This document shows positions 15,263-23,499 of a stretch of 64,000 nucleotides of DNA, piece after piece; position 1 is the first letter of the stretch, and each line of letters begins with the position of its first letter. Location of the stretch: NCBI RefSeq assembly GCF_000949135.2, contig NZ_JTAN02000021.1, forward strand, positions 930,001-994,000, given 5' to 3'. Origin of the DNA: Burkholderia sp. USMB20. Lineage in GTDB: Bacteria; Pseudomonadota; Gammaproteobacteria; Burkholderiales; Burkholderiaceae. The position numbers and the translations under genes are program-made. The notes under the pieces were generated by a model. It was not told the DNA's origin and ran no database searches. It saw nothing but the letters and a program-made list of their open reading frames with translations.

Positions 15263-16867
15263 TCAGGCGGCCGCCTTCCCCTGGTTCTCGTAGACGAAAT
15301 CGACGATCTGCCCCATCGCCTTGAAATCGCCGCTGCGGAAATTGGCCGCCAGCGGCGGCAGCGCGTAGCGCGCGGTGATGCGCTGGATGATCTCGGTCTG
15401 CTTGACCGAATCGATGCCGAGTTCGGCTTCGAGCTCGATCGTTTCGGAGAACACCTCGGCCGGATACTCCATCGCTTGCGCGTAGATATCGACGAGCTCC
15501 GTGAACAGCCGCTCGCGCGGCACGTGGGCGGGCTTCGCCGCCGCGAGCGGCTTGTGAGGCGCCGACGGCGCCGGCACCGCCGTCAGGGTCGGCGCGGCCA
15601 CGGCCACCGCCGACAGGCGCGGCGCGGACGCGACGAGCGGCTCGGCCTGAGGTGCCAATGCGGCGAGCGTCGGTGCCGCGACCGGCGCGGCGCCGGCCGG
15701 CGCCGTGCTCGCCGCATCGAACGCGTGACGCAGCTCGCCCTTGAGCCAGTCGACGATGTGCGGTCCGCGCGCATGCCAGAACGCGTCGAACCCGGAGCCG
15801 GCGTTGCCGATGCGAATATCGTCCTTCATGATGCTGTCCTCCTGGAAATAACGGGTGATGGTCGTGACGACGCTCGATTCCTCGGTCGCATTCGACGGGC
15901 CGCCGAACGTCCTGGCCGTGCCGGGCCCCGCGATGCGCACGACGATGCGCGCCAGCGCGTTGAGCGCGCCGCATTCGACGTAGCGCCCGATGCCGTCCGC
16001 GCACGCGGCGCGAATCGCATCGGCGAACCGCACCGGCAGCACGAAATGCGACGCGAGCCGCGCGCCCGGATCGTCGGCGCCGCTGTAGCGGCGGCCGAGG
16101 ATCGGCGAATACACCGGAATTGCGAGCGGGCCGTGCCGATACGCGGCGAGCCGCGCGGCGAACTGTTCGCGCGCGCCAGCCAGATCGGGGTGATGAAATC
16201 CATACGGAGATCTGAGCGTCTGTGCTGTCACGCCGCGTGCCGCGCATGCCGCGACGAAGCGCTCCAGCGCGTCGCGCGGGCCGGACACGACGGTCTGCGA
16301 CGGATGGTTCTCGACCGCGACGCACACGTTGCGCACCGCGTGCGTGACGGCGCTCGCGCCGATCAGCTCGCGCGTCGCGTCGGCACCCGCGGCGATCGCG
16401 GCCATCATCCCGTCGGCCGGCGCCGCCGCCTGCAACGACGCTATCCGGTCGCAGACGATCCGCGCGCCCTGCTCGATCGAATACATGCCGCCGCACACCA
16501 GCGCCGCGATCTCGCCGAAGCTGTGTCCGATCAGCACGTCGGGCGTCACGCCGCGCTCGCGCAGCACGCCGAACATCCCGACCGACGCGCCGTAAATCCC
16601 GAGCTGCAGCAGATCGGGCGCTTCGTGCAGCCAGACGTCGAGCCCGGCATCGTCACGCCACAGCGCGCCCGTCAGCGGGTGGCCGAGGCGCTCGCTCGCG
16701 ACCGCGTCGAGCAGGTCGAGCGTCAGCCGCACGCTCGAGTGTTCGCGACCCAGCTGCCGCAGCACGCCCGCATAAAATGCGCCCTGTCCCGGGAACAGGA
16801 ACGCGCAGCCGCGCGCTTGCGCGCCGCTCGCGTCCGGCCCGGCGCCGTTCAGCCCGCGTCGTTCCAT
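15263..16867 (-). CDS. Acyltransferase - acyl carrier protein (AT-ACP) fusion
   Basis: This is a 534-residue protein. The ATG at 16867 lies 19 bases inside the end of the TolC-like gene, with GGGAGG upstream. The AT domain has FLFPGQG near residue 24-30 and the nucleophile elbow IGHSFGE (Ser116). The specificity loop reads YGFHHP, which does not clearly predict malonyl over other units. After an Ala/Pro linker (about 370-440) a single ACP follows with LGIDSVKQTEI. Ser487 is the phosphopantetheine site, and the DSVKQ form is typical of PUFA-synthase ACPs. It supplies and carries extender units for the neighbouring synthase. No phosphopantetheinyl transferase or thioesterase is visible in the window, so activation and release must come from elsewhere. 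Confidence 0.85.
   Translation of the reverse strand: MERRGLNGAGPDASGAQARGCAFLFPGQGAFYAGVLRQLGREHSSVRLTLDLLDAVASERLGHPLTGALWRDDAGLDVWLHEAPDLLQLGIYGASVGMFGVLRERGVTPDVLIGHSFGEIAALVCGGMYSIEQGARIVCDRIASLQAAAPADGMMAAIAAGADATRELIGASAVTHAVRNVCVAVENHPSQTVVSGPRDALERFVAACAARGVTAQTLRSPYGFHHPDLAGAREQFAARLAAYRHGPLAIPVYSPILGRRYSGADDPGARLASHFVLPVRFADAIRAACADGIGRYVECGALNALARIVVRIAGPGTARTFGGPSNATEESSVVTTITRYFQEDSIMKDDIRIGNAGSGFDAFWHARGPHIVDWLKGELRHAFDAASTAPAGAAPVAAPTLAALAPQAEPLVASAPRLSAVAVAAPTLTAVPAPSAPHKPLAAAKPAHVPRERLFTELVDIYAQAMEYPAEVFSETIELEAELGIDSVKQTEIIQRITARYALPPLAANFRSGDFKAMGQIVDFVYENQGKAAA
15827..15843 (-). promoter_or_regulatory. Possible internal ribosome-binding site and start for a free ACP
   Basis: Within the AT-ACP frame, AGGAGGA (15837-15843) sits 7 bases before an in-frame ATG at 15829 (MKDDIRIG). 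Starting here would give a separate 188-residue linker-ACP protein ending at 15263. Extra free ACP relative to AT-ACP would make sense, but use of this site is only inferred. Confidence 0.4.
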
Positions 16868-18276
16868 AATCCCAACCTCCCAAGGCTCTCCGCCAGTTTC
16901 AGTCTCGCGATCCGCCACTTCGACACCGCGAGCACGCGCTGCCGACGCGCATCCGCGAGCGCCGACTGCGCGTTCAGCAATTCCGTGAACGTGCCGACGC
17001 CGGCCTTGTAGCGCCCACGTGCGATGTCGAGCGAATGCAGCGCGGTATCGAGCAGATGCCGCGAGTTGTCCAGGTTCGTCGTATCGGTCTGCAGGCTCTG
17101 GTAGCTCTTCCACACGTCGAGCGACACCTTCAGTTCGGTATTGCGCACGTCGGCTTCCTGTGCATCCGCTTGCGCCTTCGCTTGCGCGACCCGGTAGCCC
17201 GACGCGAACCCTTCGAACAGCGGAATCGAAACCTGGATGCCGATCGAGTTGCTGTGACTGCTCTGCAACTGGAGAAACGACGCCTGCTGCTGGTAGGACG
17301 GGTTGTTGCGCGCGACGCTGCCCGTCAGCGAAATCGTCGGCAACGACTGCGCGCGCACCGCACGCACCTCGTCGCGCGCCGCTTCGAGCTTTTCGCGCGC
17401 GGCGATCAGCTTCGGGTGATGGCGCTTCGCTTCGGCGATCAGGTCGGCGACACCGCGCGTGAAGTCGTCGCGATCGGGCGACGGTTCCGCGTCGGCGATG
17501 CGCAGCGGCGTATCGGCGTCGGCGCCCAGCGTCGTCGCGAGCGTGCCGATCGCGCTCTGCAGGTCGCCCTCCGCGCTCACGCGATCGAGCAGCGCCTTGC
17601 GGTAGGTGGTCTGCGCCTGCAATGCGTCGCCGAGCGTGCCGGCGCCGCCGTCGTGCCGCGCGCTCGCCTCGGCGAGGCTCTCCTGCGCCGCGTGCTCGAC
17701 CGCCTGCGCGGCGGCGAGCGCCGCCTGCGCGTCGCGCAGCGCGTAGAACGCCTGCGCCGCATCGTAGAACACGCTCTGCAGCGCATCGTCGTGCGCCGCG
17801 TTGGCCGCGCGCAGCAGCGCGCGCGCACGGTCGAGCGTCGCGCCGCGCTTGCCGAAATCGAACAGCACCCAGCTCAGGTTGAGCATGCCGTAGCGGCTGG
17901 TGCTGCGCTGGTCCTGCGAGTAGCCGCCGCTGTAGTTCGTCGTCAGGTTGTCTCGCTCGATACCCGCCGTCGCATTGAGCGTCGGCCAGTACGCGGCCTT
18001 CGACACGCCGACCTCGGCCGCGGCCGCGCGCGCATCCGACCATGTCCGGCTCAGTTGCGGATGCGAGCAGATCGCCAGCAGGATCGCGTCCTCCAGAGCG
18101 AGCGGCCGCGCGTCGACAGGCTGTGCGCCGCACGCGGTGGCCGACGCCATCGCCCCGGCCGGCGTGGCCGCGACGTCATTGCGCGTGCCGTACACGTCGA
18201 GCAGCTGCGCGCGTGCCGGCGGCGCGGACACCGCGAGCGCGACGACAGCCAGCACGGTAGCGAGGGGACGCTTCAT
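16849..18276 (-). CDS. TolC-family outer membrane efflux protein
   Basis: This is a 475-residue protein with a signal peptide ending near PARA|QLLD. Two internally similar halves rich in Ala/Gln coiled helices (for example AKAQADAQEADVRNTEL) and the strands WVLFDFGKRGATL and VSIPLFEGFASG mark an outer-membrane factor of the TolC/CyaE type, which forms the outer-membrane and periplasmic channel of type I secretion systems. Only 3 bases separate it from the exporter gene upstream, and its end overlaps the AT-ACP gene by 19 bases. With the HlyD and C39-ABC genes it completes a three-part exporter for the double-glycine peptide, and it links that exporter physically to the synthase genes. Confidence 0.9.
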   Translation of the reverse strand: MKRPLATVLAVVALAVSAPPARAQLLDVYGTRNDVAATPAGAMASATACGAQPVDARPLALEDAILLAICSHPQLSRTWSDARAAAAEVGVSKAAYWPTLNATAGIERDNLTTNYSGGYSQDQRSTSRYGMLNLSWVLFDFGKRGATLDRARALLRAANAAHDDALQSVFYDAAQAFYALRDAQAALAAAQAVEHAAQESLAEASARHDGGAGTLGDALQAQTTYRKALLDRVSAEGDLQSAIGTLATTLGADADTPLRIADAEPSPDRDDFTRGVADLIAEAKRHHPKLIAAREKLEAARDEVRAVRAQSLPTISLTGSVARNNPSYQQQASFLQLQSSHSNSIGIQVSIPLFEGFASGYRVAQAKAQADAQEADVRNTELKVSLDVWKSYQSLQTDTTNLDNSRHLLDTALHSLDIARGRYKAGVGTFTELLNAQSALADARRQRVLAVSKWRIARLKLAESLGRLGLWNDAG

Positions 18277-18279
18277 CGC

Positions 18280-20502
18280 TCAGCGCCCCGCGACCGGTTC
18301 CGCCGCGCCGGCGTCGTGTGTCGCCGGCTGCGGCGCGACGGGTGCAGCGGCGGACGTCCTTGCCGCCATCGCCGCGCGCATCGCGGCGGTCGACTGGTCG
18401 AGCACGACCTTGCCGCCCTGCAGCATGATGACGCGCTGCGCGGACGCGATCGTCTCCGGCCGGTGCGCGACGATCAGCCGCGTCATCGCGAGCTGCGTGA
18501 CGGCCGCGTTGACCTGCATCTCGCGCTGGATGTCGAGATGGCTCGTCGCTTCGTCGAGCACCAGAATGCCCGGCCGCTTGTACAGCGCACGCGCGAGCAG
18601 CACGCGCTGCTTCTGCCCGCCGGACAGCACCGTGCCCATGTCGCCGACCAGCGTGTTGTAGCCCATCGGCATCGCGGCGATGTCGTCGTGCACGGCCGCG
18701 ACGCGCGCGCATTCGGCGACCCAGCGCGGGTCCGCGTCCGGATCGAAGAAACTGATGTTGTCCGCGATCGAGCCCGCGAACAGCACGTCGTCCTGCAGCA
18801 CCGTGCCGACCAGCGCGCGCAGCCGCTCGATGCCGAGCCGGCCGACGTCGAGCCCGCCGATCCGCACCGTGCCGCCCGTCGGTTCGTGGATGCCGAGCAG
18901 CACGCCGATCAGCGTCGTCTTGCCGCAACCCGACGGCCCGACGATCGCGACCGACTCGCCCGCCGCGATCGTCGCGCTCACGCCGTCCAGCACGAGCGGC
19001 TCGCCTTCCGCGTAGCGGAACGACAGCGCGTCGATCTCGATGCTCGCGTCGAGCGCGTCGGCCTCTCCCGGCACGTTGCGCAGGCTCGCGTCCGGCTCGC
19101 TTGCCGCGAACACGATGTCGGCCAGCCGCTCGCCCTGGAGCTGCAGCATCCTGACTTCGAAGTACTTGTCGATCAGGCTGCCGACCCGGCTGTCGAACTG
19201 GTTCTTGTACGCGTTGAACGCCATCAGCACGCCGACGGTGAACTGGCCGTCCATCACCATGCGCGCGCCGAGCCAGATGATCAGCACGTTCTCGATGCCG
19301 AACAGCAGGCCGTTGAGCTGCTGGTAGAAGATCTGCAGCTTCTGCACGTGCAGGCTCGCATTGACCTGCTCGACCAGCAGCGTGATCCAGCTCGCGCGGC
19401 GCTCCGTCTGGCGGTTGAACAGCTTGATCGTCTTCACGCCGCGCACCGTTTCGAGGAGATGGCTCTGCTGCTTGGCCGCGTGCACGATCTGGTCCTCGGT
19501 CGCACGCCGCAGCGGGCCGTACCACAGCCACCGGACGAGCGCGTACAGCGCCATCGTCGCCAGCGCGACCAGGCCGAGCACGCGGCTGTACACGAACATC
19601 ATCGCGAGCGTCACGATCGTCATCAGCCCGTCGATCACCGCGCCGAGAAACGACGTGGTCAGCGTCTGCTGGATCGTGTCGATCGAACCGAAGCGCGACA
19701 CGACGTCGCCGAGGTGGCGCCGCTCGTAGTAGCGCACCGGCAGGCTCAGCAGGTGCGTGAACACGTTCGCGCGCCACTGGATGTTCAGCGTGACGCCGAC
19801 GTACATCAGCGCCCACGCGCGAATCGTGCCGGTCGCCTGCTGCATCAGCAGCAACAGGCCGAAACCGAGCGCCAGCACCGTCAGCAGGTCGCGATCGGCG
19901 CTGACGATCACCTCGTCGATCACCCACTGCAGGAAGAACGGCTGCACCAGCATGAAGACTTCGAGCGCGATCGCGAGCGCGAGGATCTGCGCGAGCGAGC
20001 GCGAAAGCCCCGACACCGGGCCGAGCAGCTCGCGCAGCTTCACCGCCGGCCGCGCCGCGCGCGGCGCGAACCCGGCGGCCGGCCACAGTTCGAGCGCGAC
20101 GCCGGTGAAGGCGCGCGACACTTCCGCGAGCGGCACCTTGCGGATGCCGTGCGACGGGTCATGAATCGTCGCGGTCTTGCCGCTCACTTCCTTCAGCACC
20201 ACGAAGTGGTTGAAATTCCAGTGCAGCAGGCACGGCAGGCGAAGCTGGCCGAGCTGCGCCAGGTCGAGCTTCACCGCGCGCGTGCCGAGCGCGAGGCGCT
20301 GCGCGACCTCGATCACGCGCCCGAGCCCCGCGCCCTTCAGCGAAACGGGGAATTGCCCGCGCAGCGTCGCGAGATCCACGTGATGGCCGTGATAGCCGGC
20401 CACCATCGCGAGACACGCGAGCCCGCATTCCGCGGCCTCCGTCTGCAGGATCATCGGCAGCTGGCGGCCGAGGCCGAACGAGAGTCGATCGAGTAGTGCC
20501 AT
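18280..20502 (-). CDS. Peptidase-containing ABC transporter (C39 protease, bacteriocin exporter)
   Basis: This is a 740-residue protein with its start at the ATG at 20502 (MALLDRLSF), 9 bases after GAGG. The N-terminal C39 peptidase has a full catalytic triad: Cys26 in TEAAECGLAC, His99 in WNFNHFVVL and Asp115 in TIHDPSHG. Membrane segments lie in about residues 155-430. The C-terminal ATPase has Walker A GPSGCGKTT, signature LSGGQKQR and Walker B/D-loop ILVLDEATSHLD. Such enzymes cut leaders after a Gly-Gly pair and export the core peptide. A fitting substrate is encoded at the head of this gene train (21944-22138). Intact catalytic residues separate it from the inactive C39-like domains of RTX toxin exporters. 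Confidence 0.93.
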   Translation of the reverse strand: MALLDRLSFGLGRQLPMILQTEAAECGLACLAMVAGYHGHHVDLATLRGQFPVSLKGAGLGRVIEVAQRLALGTRAVKLDLAQLGQLRLPCLLHWNFNHFVVLKEVSGKTATIHDPSHGIRKVPLAEVSRAFTGVALELWPAAGFAPRAARPAVKLRELLGPVSGLSRSLAQILALAIALEVFMLVQPFFLQWVIDEVIVSADRDLLTVLALGFGLLLLMQQATGTIRAWALMYVGVTLNIQWRANVFTHLLSLPVRYYERRHLGDVVSRFGSIDTIQQTLTTSFLGAVIDGLMTIVTLAMMFVYSRVLGLVALATMALYALVRWLWYGPLRRATEDQIVHAAKQQSHLLETVRGVKTIKLFNRQTERRASWITLLVEQVNASLHVQKLQIFYQQLNGLLFGIENVLIIWLGARMVMDGQFTVGVLMAFNAYKNQFDSRVGSLIDKYFEVRMLQLQGERLADIVFAASEPDASLRNVPGEADALDASIEIDALSFRYAEGEPLVLDGVSATIAAGESVAIVGPSGCGKTTLIGVLLGIHEPTGGTVRIGGLDVGRLGIERLRALVGTVLQDDVLFAGSIADNISFFDPDADPRWVAECARVAAVHDDIAAMPMGYNTLVGDMGTVLSGGQKQRVLLARALYKRPGILVLDEATSHLDIQREMQVNAAVTQLAMTRLIVAHRPETIASAQRVIMLQGGKVVLDQSTAAMRAAMAARTSAAAPVAPQPATHDAGAAEPVAGR

Positions 20503-20513
20503 GCGCGACCTCG

Positions 20514-21791
20514 TCAGAGTTTGCCGGTGAGGCTGTAAAGCGGCTCCAGCACCCATTCGTACAGGCGCCTGCGCTCCTGCAGGATGTCTGCCTGCAGCGT
20601 CATGCCCGCCTGCAACGGTTGCTGCGCGCCATACGCGGTGACGTGCTGCGCATCGAGCGCGACGACCACGCGATAGAAGGTCGCATCGCGCCCCTCGCCC
20701 GGCGTCGCCGCCGGGCCGCCGTCGTTCGCGAGTTCGGCCGCCGACAGCGCCGTGCGCGCGATCGACACGACCTCGGCGCGATACTGGCCGAATTTCTGGT
20801 ACGGAAATGCCTGGTAGCGGACCAGCACCGGCTCGCCGACCCGCACGAAACCGATCGCCGTGCTCGGCACGAACAGGTGCGCCTGCCAGCGCGCGCCGCC
20901 CGGCACCACGCTCGCGAGCGGCCGGGATGTATCGACCGACTGGCCGACGTCGGCGATCGCCGCCGTCACGACGCCCGCTTCCGGCGCGGTGACGACGATC
21001 CGGCGCTTCGCCTCGCTTTCGATCAGGTTCTGGTCGACGTCGATCACGTTGCGGTCGATCTGCGCGAGCTGGTTCTGCTGCTTGAGGTCGAGGCCGGCCA
21101 GCTGGTTGTTCGCTTCCGTCAGCGACTGCGCCGTCGACGCACGCTCGCGCAGCAGCCCGTTCAGCTTCGACTGCTGGTCGAGCAGGTCGGCTTCGCGCTG
21201 CTGCGCCTGATCCTTCGAGATGTAGTCCTGGGCCAGCAGGCCGCGATAGCGTTTCGCGCCGTCAGCCGCGATCGACGTGCGCAACCGCTGCGCCGCGAGC
21301 TGATCGTCGATCTGCGCAAGCTCGCCGCCCAGGCTCGCGATCTTCGCGCGCACCGTTGCGCGTTCGTCCTGCTGCAGGCTGCGCGTCTTGTCCATTTCCG
21401 TGAGCAGCGACGCCTTGCGTTGCCGCGCCTGCGCGATCAGCGCGGCCTGCGTCGCGCCTTGCGCCGCGCTCTGCAGGTCGGTGGACACCGTATAGAGCGT
21501 CTGCCCGCGTGCGACGTGCTGCCCTTCCTTCACGTCGCGCTCGACAACGATCCCCGGCTGCAGCGCATAGACCTTCACCAGCCCCGCATCCGGCATCACG
21601 ACGCCGCTGACCGTCGTGCGACGCGTGTAGGTGCCGAACGTGAAGAACAGCAGCACGCACGCGGCCATCGCGACCGCGGCGGCCGCCAGCAGCGTCAGCG
21701 ACACGGGGCGCACCAGCACGATCTCGCCCAGCGCGCCGGCGCGCTGCGCCTGTTGTGCTTCGTGCCGGAAGAGAGAAGTCGGGTTCGTCAA
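20514..21791 (-). CDS. HlyD-family periplasmic adaptor (type I secretion)
   Basis: This is a 425-residue protein with a short cytosolic N-terminus, one membrane segment (about residues 30-52, LTLLAAAAVAMAACVLLFF) and a long coiled coil (about 95-255). The lipoyl/barrel halves are marked by VSGVVMPDAGLVKVYALQPG and RIVVTAPEAGVVTAAIADVGQ. This is the usual membrane-fusion adaptor that joins a C39-type ABC exporter to a TolC channel. It ends 11 bases before the exporter gene and starts 152 bases after the peptide gene, with two stable hairpins in that gap. Confidence 0.92.
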   Translation of the reverse strand: MTNPTSLFRHEAQQAQRAGALGEIVLVRPVSLTLLAAAAVAMAACVLLFFTFGTYTRRTTVSGVVMPDAGLVKVYALQPGIVVERDVKEGQHVARGQTLYTVSTDLQSAAQGATQAALIAQARQRKASLLTEMDKTRSLQQDERATVRAKIASLGGELAQIDDQLAAQRLRTSIAADGAKRYRGLLAQDYISKDQAQQREADLLDQQSKLNGLLRERASTAQSLTEANNQLAGLDLKQQNQLAQIDRNVIDVDQNLIESEAKRRIVVTAPEAGVVTAAIADVGQSVDTSRPLASVVPGGARWQAHLFVPSTAIGFVRVGEPVLVRYQAFPYQKFGQYRAEVVSIARTALSAAELANDGGPAATPGEGRDATFYRVVVALDAQHVTAYGAQQPLQAGMTLQADILQERRRLYEWVLEPLYSLTGKL

Positions 21792-21853
21792 GATACGGGA
21801 TGACAGACAGTCAGTTGGGTTCGACGGGATGCGTTCCGGTTGCCCGGGAAGAT

Positions 21854-21884
21854 CGCCGCGGCACCCCGCTTCGGTGCCGCGGCG
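21854..21884 (-). promoter_or_regulatory. Perfect 12-bp stem-loop between peptide and HlyD genes
   Basis: CGCCGCGGCACC (21854-21865) pairs with GGTGCCGCGGCG (21873-21884) across a 7-base loop. No T-run follows on the minus strand, so it is more likely a leaky terminator or an RNA-stabilising stem than a classic terminator. It lies where peptide operons commonly lower expression of the export genes relative to the peptide. Confidence 0.6.
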
Positions 21885-21897
21885 GTCCGCGATTCAC

Positions 21898-21925
21898 GCG
21901 ATGGCGGCGCAGCGCGCGCCATCGC
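21898..21925 (-). promoter_or_regulatory. Second stem-loop directly after the peptide gene
   Basis: GCGATGGCG (21898-21906) pairs with CGCCATCGC (21917-21925) around a 10-base loop, 18 bases past the peptide stop. With the next hairpin it forms a tandem structure in the 152-base peptide-to-hlyD gap. Confidence 0.5.
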
Positions 21926-21943
21926 ACGGAGATCGCGTCCGGC

Positions 21944-22138
21944 TTACGCGTGCTGACCGCCCAGCAGGCCGAGCAGTGCGTTGCCCGTGCCCACGACAGC
22001 CGTCGTCAGCGCTTCGCCGACGTTGTAGAGCGTCTGGCCGTACAGCTCGACCACGTTGCCCAGCGTGTCGAAAATCGAGCCGCCGCCGTAGTAGCCGCCG
22101 GAAACTTGTGCGATTTCCTGCTGATTCAGTTCTTGCAT
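21944..22138 (-). CDS. Double-glycine-leader peptide (bacteriocin/microcin-like precursor)
   Basis: This is a 64-residue precursor. The ATG at 22138 has GGAG about 10 bases upstream; an in-frame ATG 36 bases further up lacks such a site. The leader MQELNQQEIAQVSGG fits the class II double-glycine pattern (EL..EI..VSGG), so a C39 peptidase should cut after residue 15. The 49-residue core starts YYGGGSIFDTLG, is rich in Gly, Leu, Val and Thr, has no Cys, and ends LLGLLGGQHA. This is like a hydrophobic, unmodified class II microcin or a pore-forming peptide. It heads the train that encodes its exporter. No immunity gene was recognised beside it. Target and activity are unknown. The Tyr-Tyr and Gly-rich start of the core offers possible modification sites for the P450 or FMO, but that is conjecture. 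Confidence 0.8.
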   Translation of the reverse strand: MQELNQQEIAQVSGGYYGGGSIFDTLGNVVELYGQTLYNVGEALTTAVVGTGNALLGLLGGQHA

Positions 22139-22160
22139 TGCGTTTCTCCAGATTGAGAAT

Positions 22161-22179
22161 GCTAGATAACCCATCTAGC
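22161..22179. promoter_or_regulatory. 7-bp inverted repeat upstream of peptide gene
   Basis: GCTAGAT-aaccc-ATCTAGC is a perfect palindrome 23-41 bases before the peptide ATG. It could be an operator or a leader hairpin. Confidence 0.4.
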
Positions 22180-22221
22180 GGGGCATCGAACCACGCCGCG
22201 AATCGCGACGCAGATCAATAC

Positions 22222-22239
22222 GTTAAATATGTTAAATTT
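22222..22239. repeat. 9-bp tandem repeat in AT-rich promoter region
   Basis: gttaaatat is followed directly by gttaaattt in an AT-rich patch about 85-100 bases upstream of the peptide start. This may be a regulator site or part of the promoter. Confidence 0.35.
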
Positions 22240-22935
22240 ATGAACGAAACGACTCCATCGCCCTTTTATATTTCATCGATCATTCCAGCCAGATGGCGTG
22301 CGACGTCCCATCGAATCGAATATCGCGATGAATTCTTTCGCAACGCCCTCACGATCGGTCAGCATTCGACAAACCGGCTGTTTGTCGATATGCAATTAAT
22401 CCTCGAGCCGCCCGGCATCCGGTTCGACGACTTCAATCTGCAGACGAGCAGACACCCCGTGCGTGGACCTCACGGCACCATGCGCGTCGCGGAACAAAAG
22501 AATGAAAACGCGAATGAATACTTGCCCGATAATCAGCAAAAAATCAGATACGCACCGATTACCAGCCGCCCAATCAACCATCAAGAAATGATTGAGCCGC
22601 GTCAGTTTTTGCTCAATGAATTTCTTACAAAAAATGAATTCACGGGCCAATGATCCGACACTTTCCGGCCCCTCTTTGTACGATACCGCACCATCGGGCA
22701 AACCCGATATCAGCGGGCTATTGATTCTATTTTCAGGTGGAATTCGGGGCGCAAATATGGAGATTGAATTCCCGCAGTTGATGCCGGAAAGCGATTGTCG
22801 TGGCGGCCGATCTGCCCGATGGAATCCGTCGAATTGATATGCAAACAGAGTGCATGAACAGGTCGCACGCAACGGCGAGCGCGCGAGCGGATGTACGCAC
22901 CGGGCCTTGCAGACGGCCCGGCGCGCAGCACCGCA
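22240..22935. other. Low-GC stretch with two competing unrecognised ORFs
   Basis: This stretch is clearly lower in GC than its surroundings. A plus-strand frame from the ATG at 22240 to 22653 (137 residues, beginning MNETTPSPFYISSII) and a minus-strand frame 22872-22396 (158 residues, ending VEPDAGRLED) overlap each other. Neither has a clear ribosome site, signal peptide or family motif. The plus frame has somewhat better third-codon GC in its middle. It could be a small divergent gene, such as immunity or regulation for the peptide, or decayed DNA. I make no functional call. Confidence 0.35.
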
Positions 22936-23100
22936 TCACGCCGCTTTCGGCTTCGCGAGCTGGTCCGCGACGGGCAGGCTGCGGATGCGCGTGCCCGTCG
23001 CCGCGAAGATCGCGTTGGTCAGCGCCGGTGCGACCGGCGGCAGCCCCGGCTCGCCGACGCCGCCGAGCGGCGTCGCATAGTCGTCCGGTGTCCGCGGCAT
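22936..23100 (-). pseudogene. C-terminal remnant of isoquinoline 1-oxidoreductase beta subunit (IorB-like molybdoenzyme)
   Basis: Fifty-four codons ending in TGA at 22936 read [16 protein letters not shown], then [14 protein letters not shown] and [10 protein letters not shown]. This matches the conserved C-terminal end of IorB/xanthine-dehydrogenase-type molybdopterin subunits (GGVGE.G.PP.APAL.NA). Those proteins are about 700 residues, and nothing upstream continues the frame, so this is a fragment left by deletion or insertion. Confidence 0.7.
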
Positions 23101-23499
23101 CGATCATGCAGGAATCGGTGTGGCGTCCGCGAATGCGGAACGTGTATGGCTGTCAGTATCCGTGGCCGACGCTGTGCCGCGGAAGGGCTATTCCGCGAAA
23201 ACACTTTGGCATCCGGGGGACATTCGCATTTTCTGCAGAATGTGCAACGCACCGGGAGCGCACGTGTATCCCGTGACGCGACAGGAGAAACGGCAGATCT
23301 TCGCGAACGCCGTGCTCGCGGTCTGCTTCAGCAGGTACTTGCGCTGCGACGACAGCGGCGTCTCGCCGAACCAGCACGGGGCCGCCGATTCGATCCTGCC
23401 GATGTAGCCGCGAAAGTCGTCGTCCGAGCAGCCATCCTGGCGTGCGGCCCACGGCGCCAGGAAGCGCAGCGCATCATGCGCGTCGCGCCGGTCCCGTCA
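23101..23499 (-). other. Decayed stretch with an unrecognised coding-like fragment
   Basis: No intact gene was found. On the minus strand, directly after the TGA TGA that ends the ABC ATPase gene, a frame from about 23496 to 23290 reads coding-like sequence (HDALRFLAPWAARQDG, then YIGRIESAAPCWFGETPL and QRKYLLKQTASTAFAKI). It has no start codon and loses coding character after that. It looks like the broken end of a former gene whose family I do not recognise. The remaining part, about 23101-23290, shows nothing definite. Confidence 0.4.

Noticed and set aside
9182-17011. 2609-codon open frame on the plus strand
   Set aside because: It is antisense to three genes with clear domain motifs. 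Its product is Arg/Ala/His-rich with no fold, a usual artefact of very high GC.
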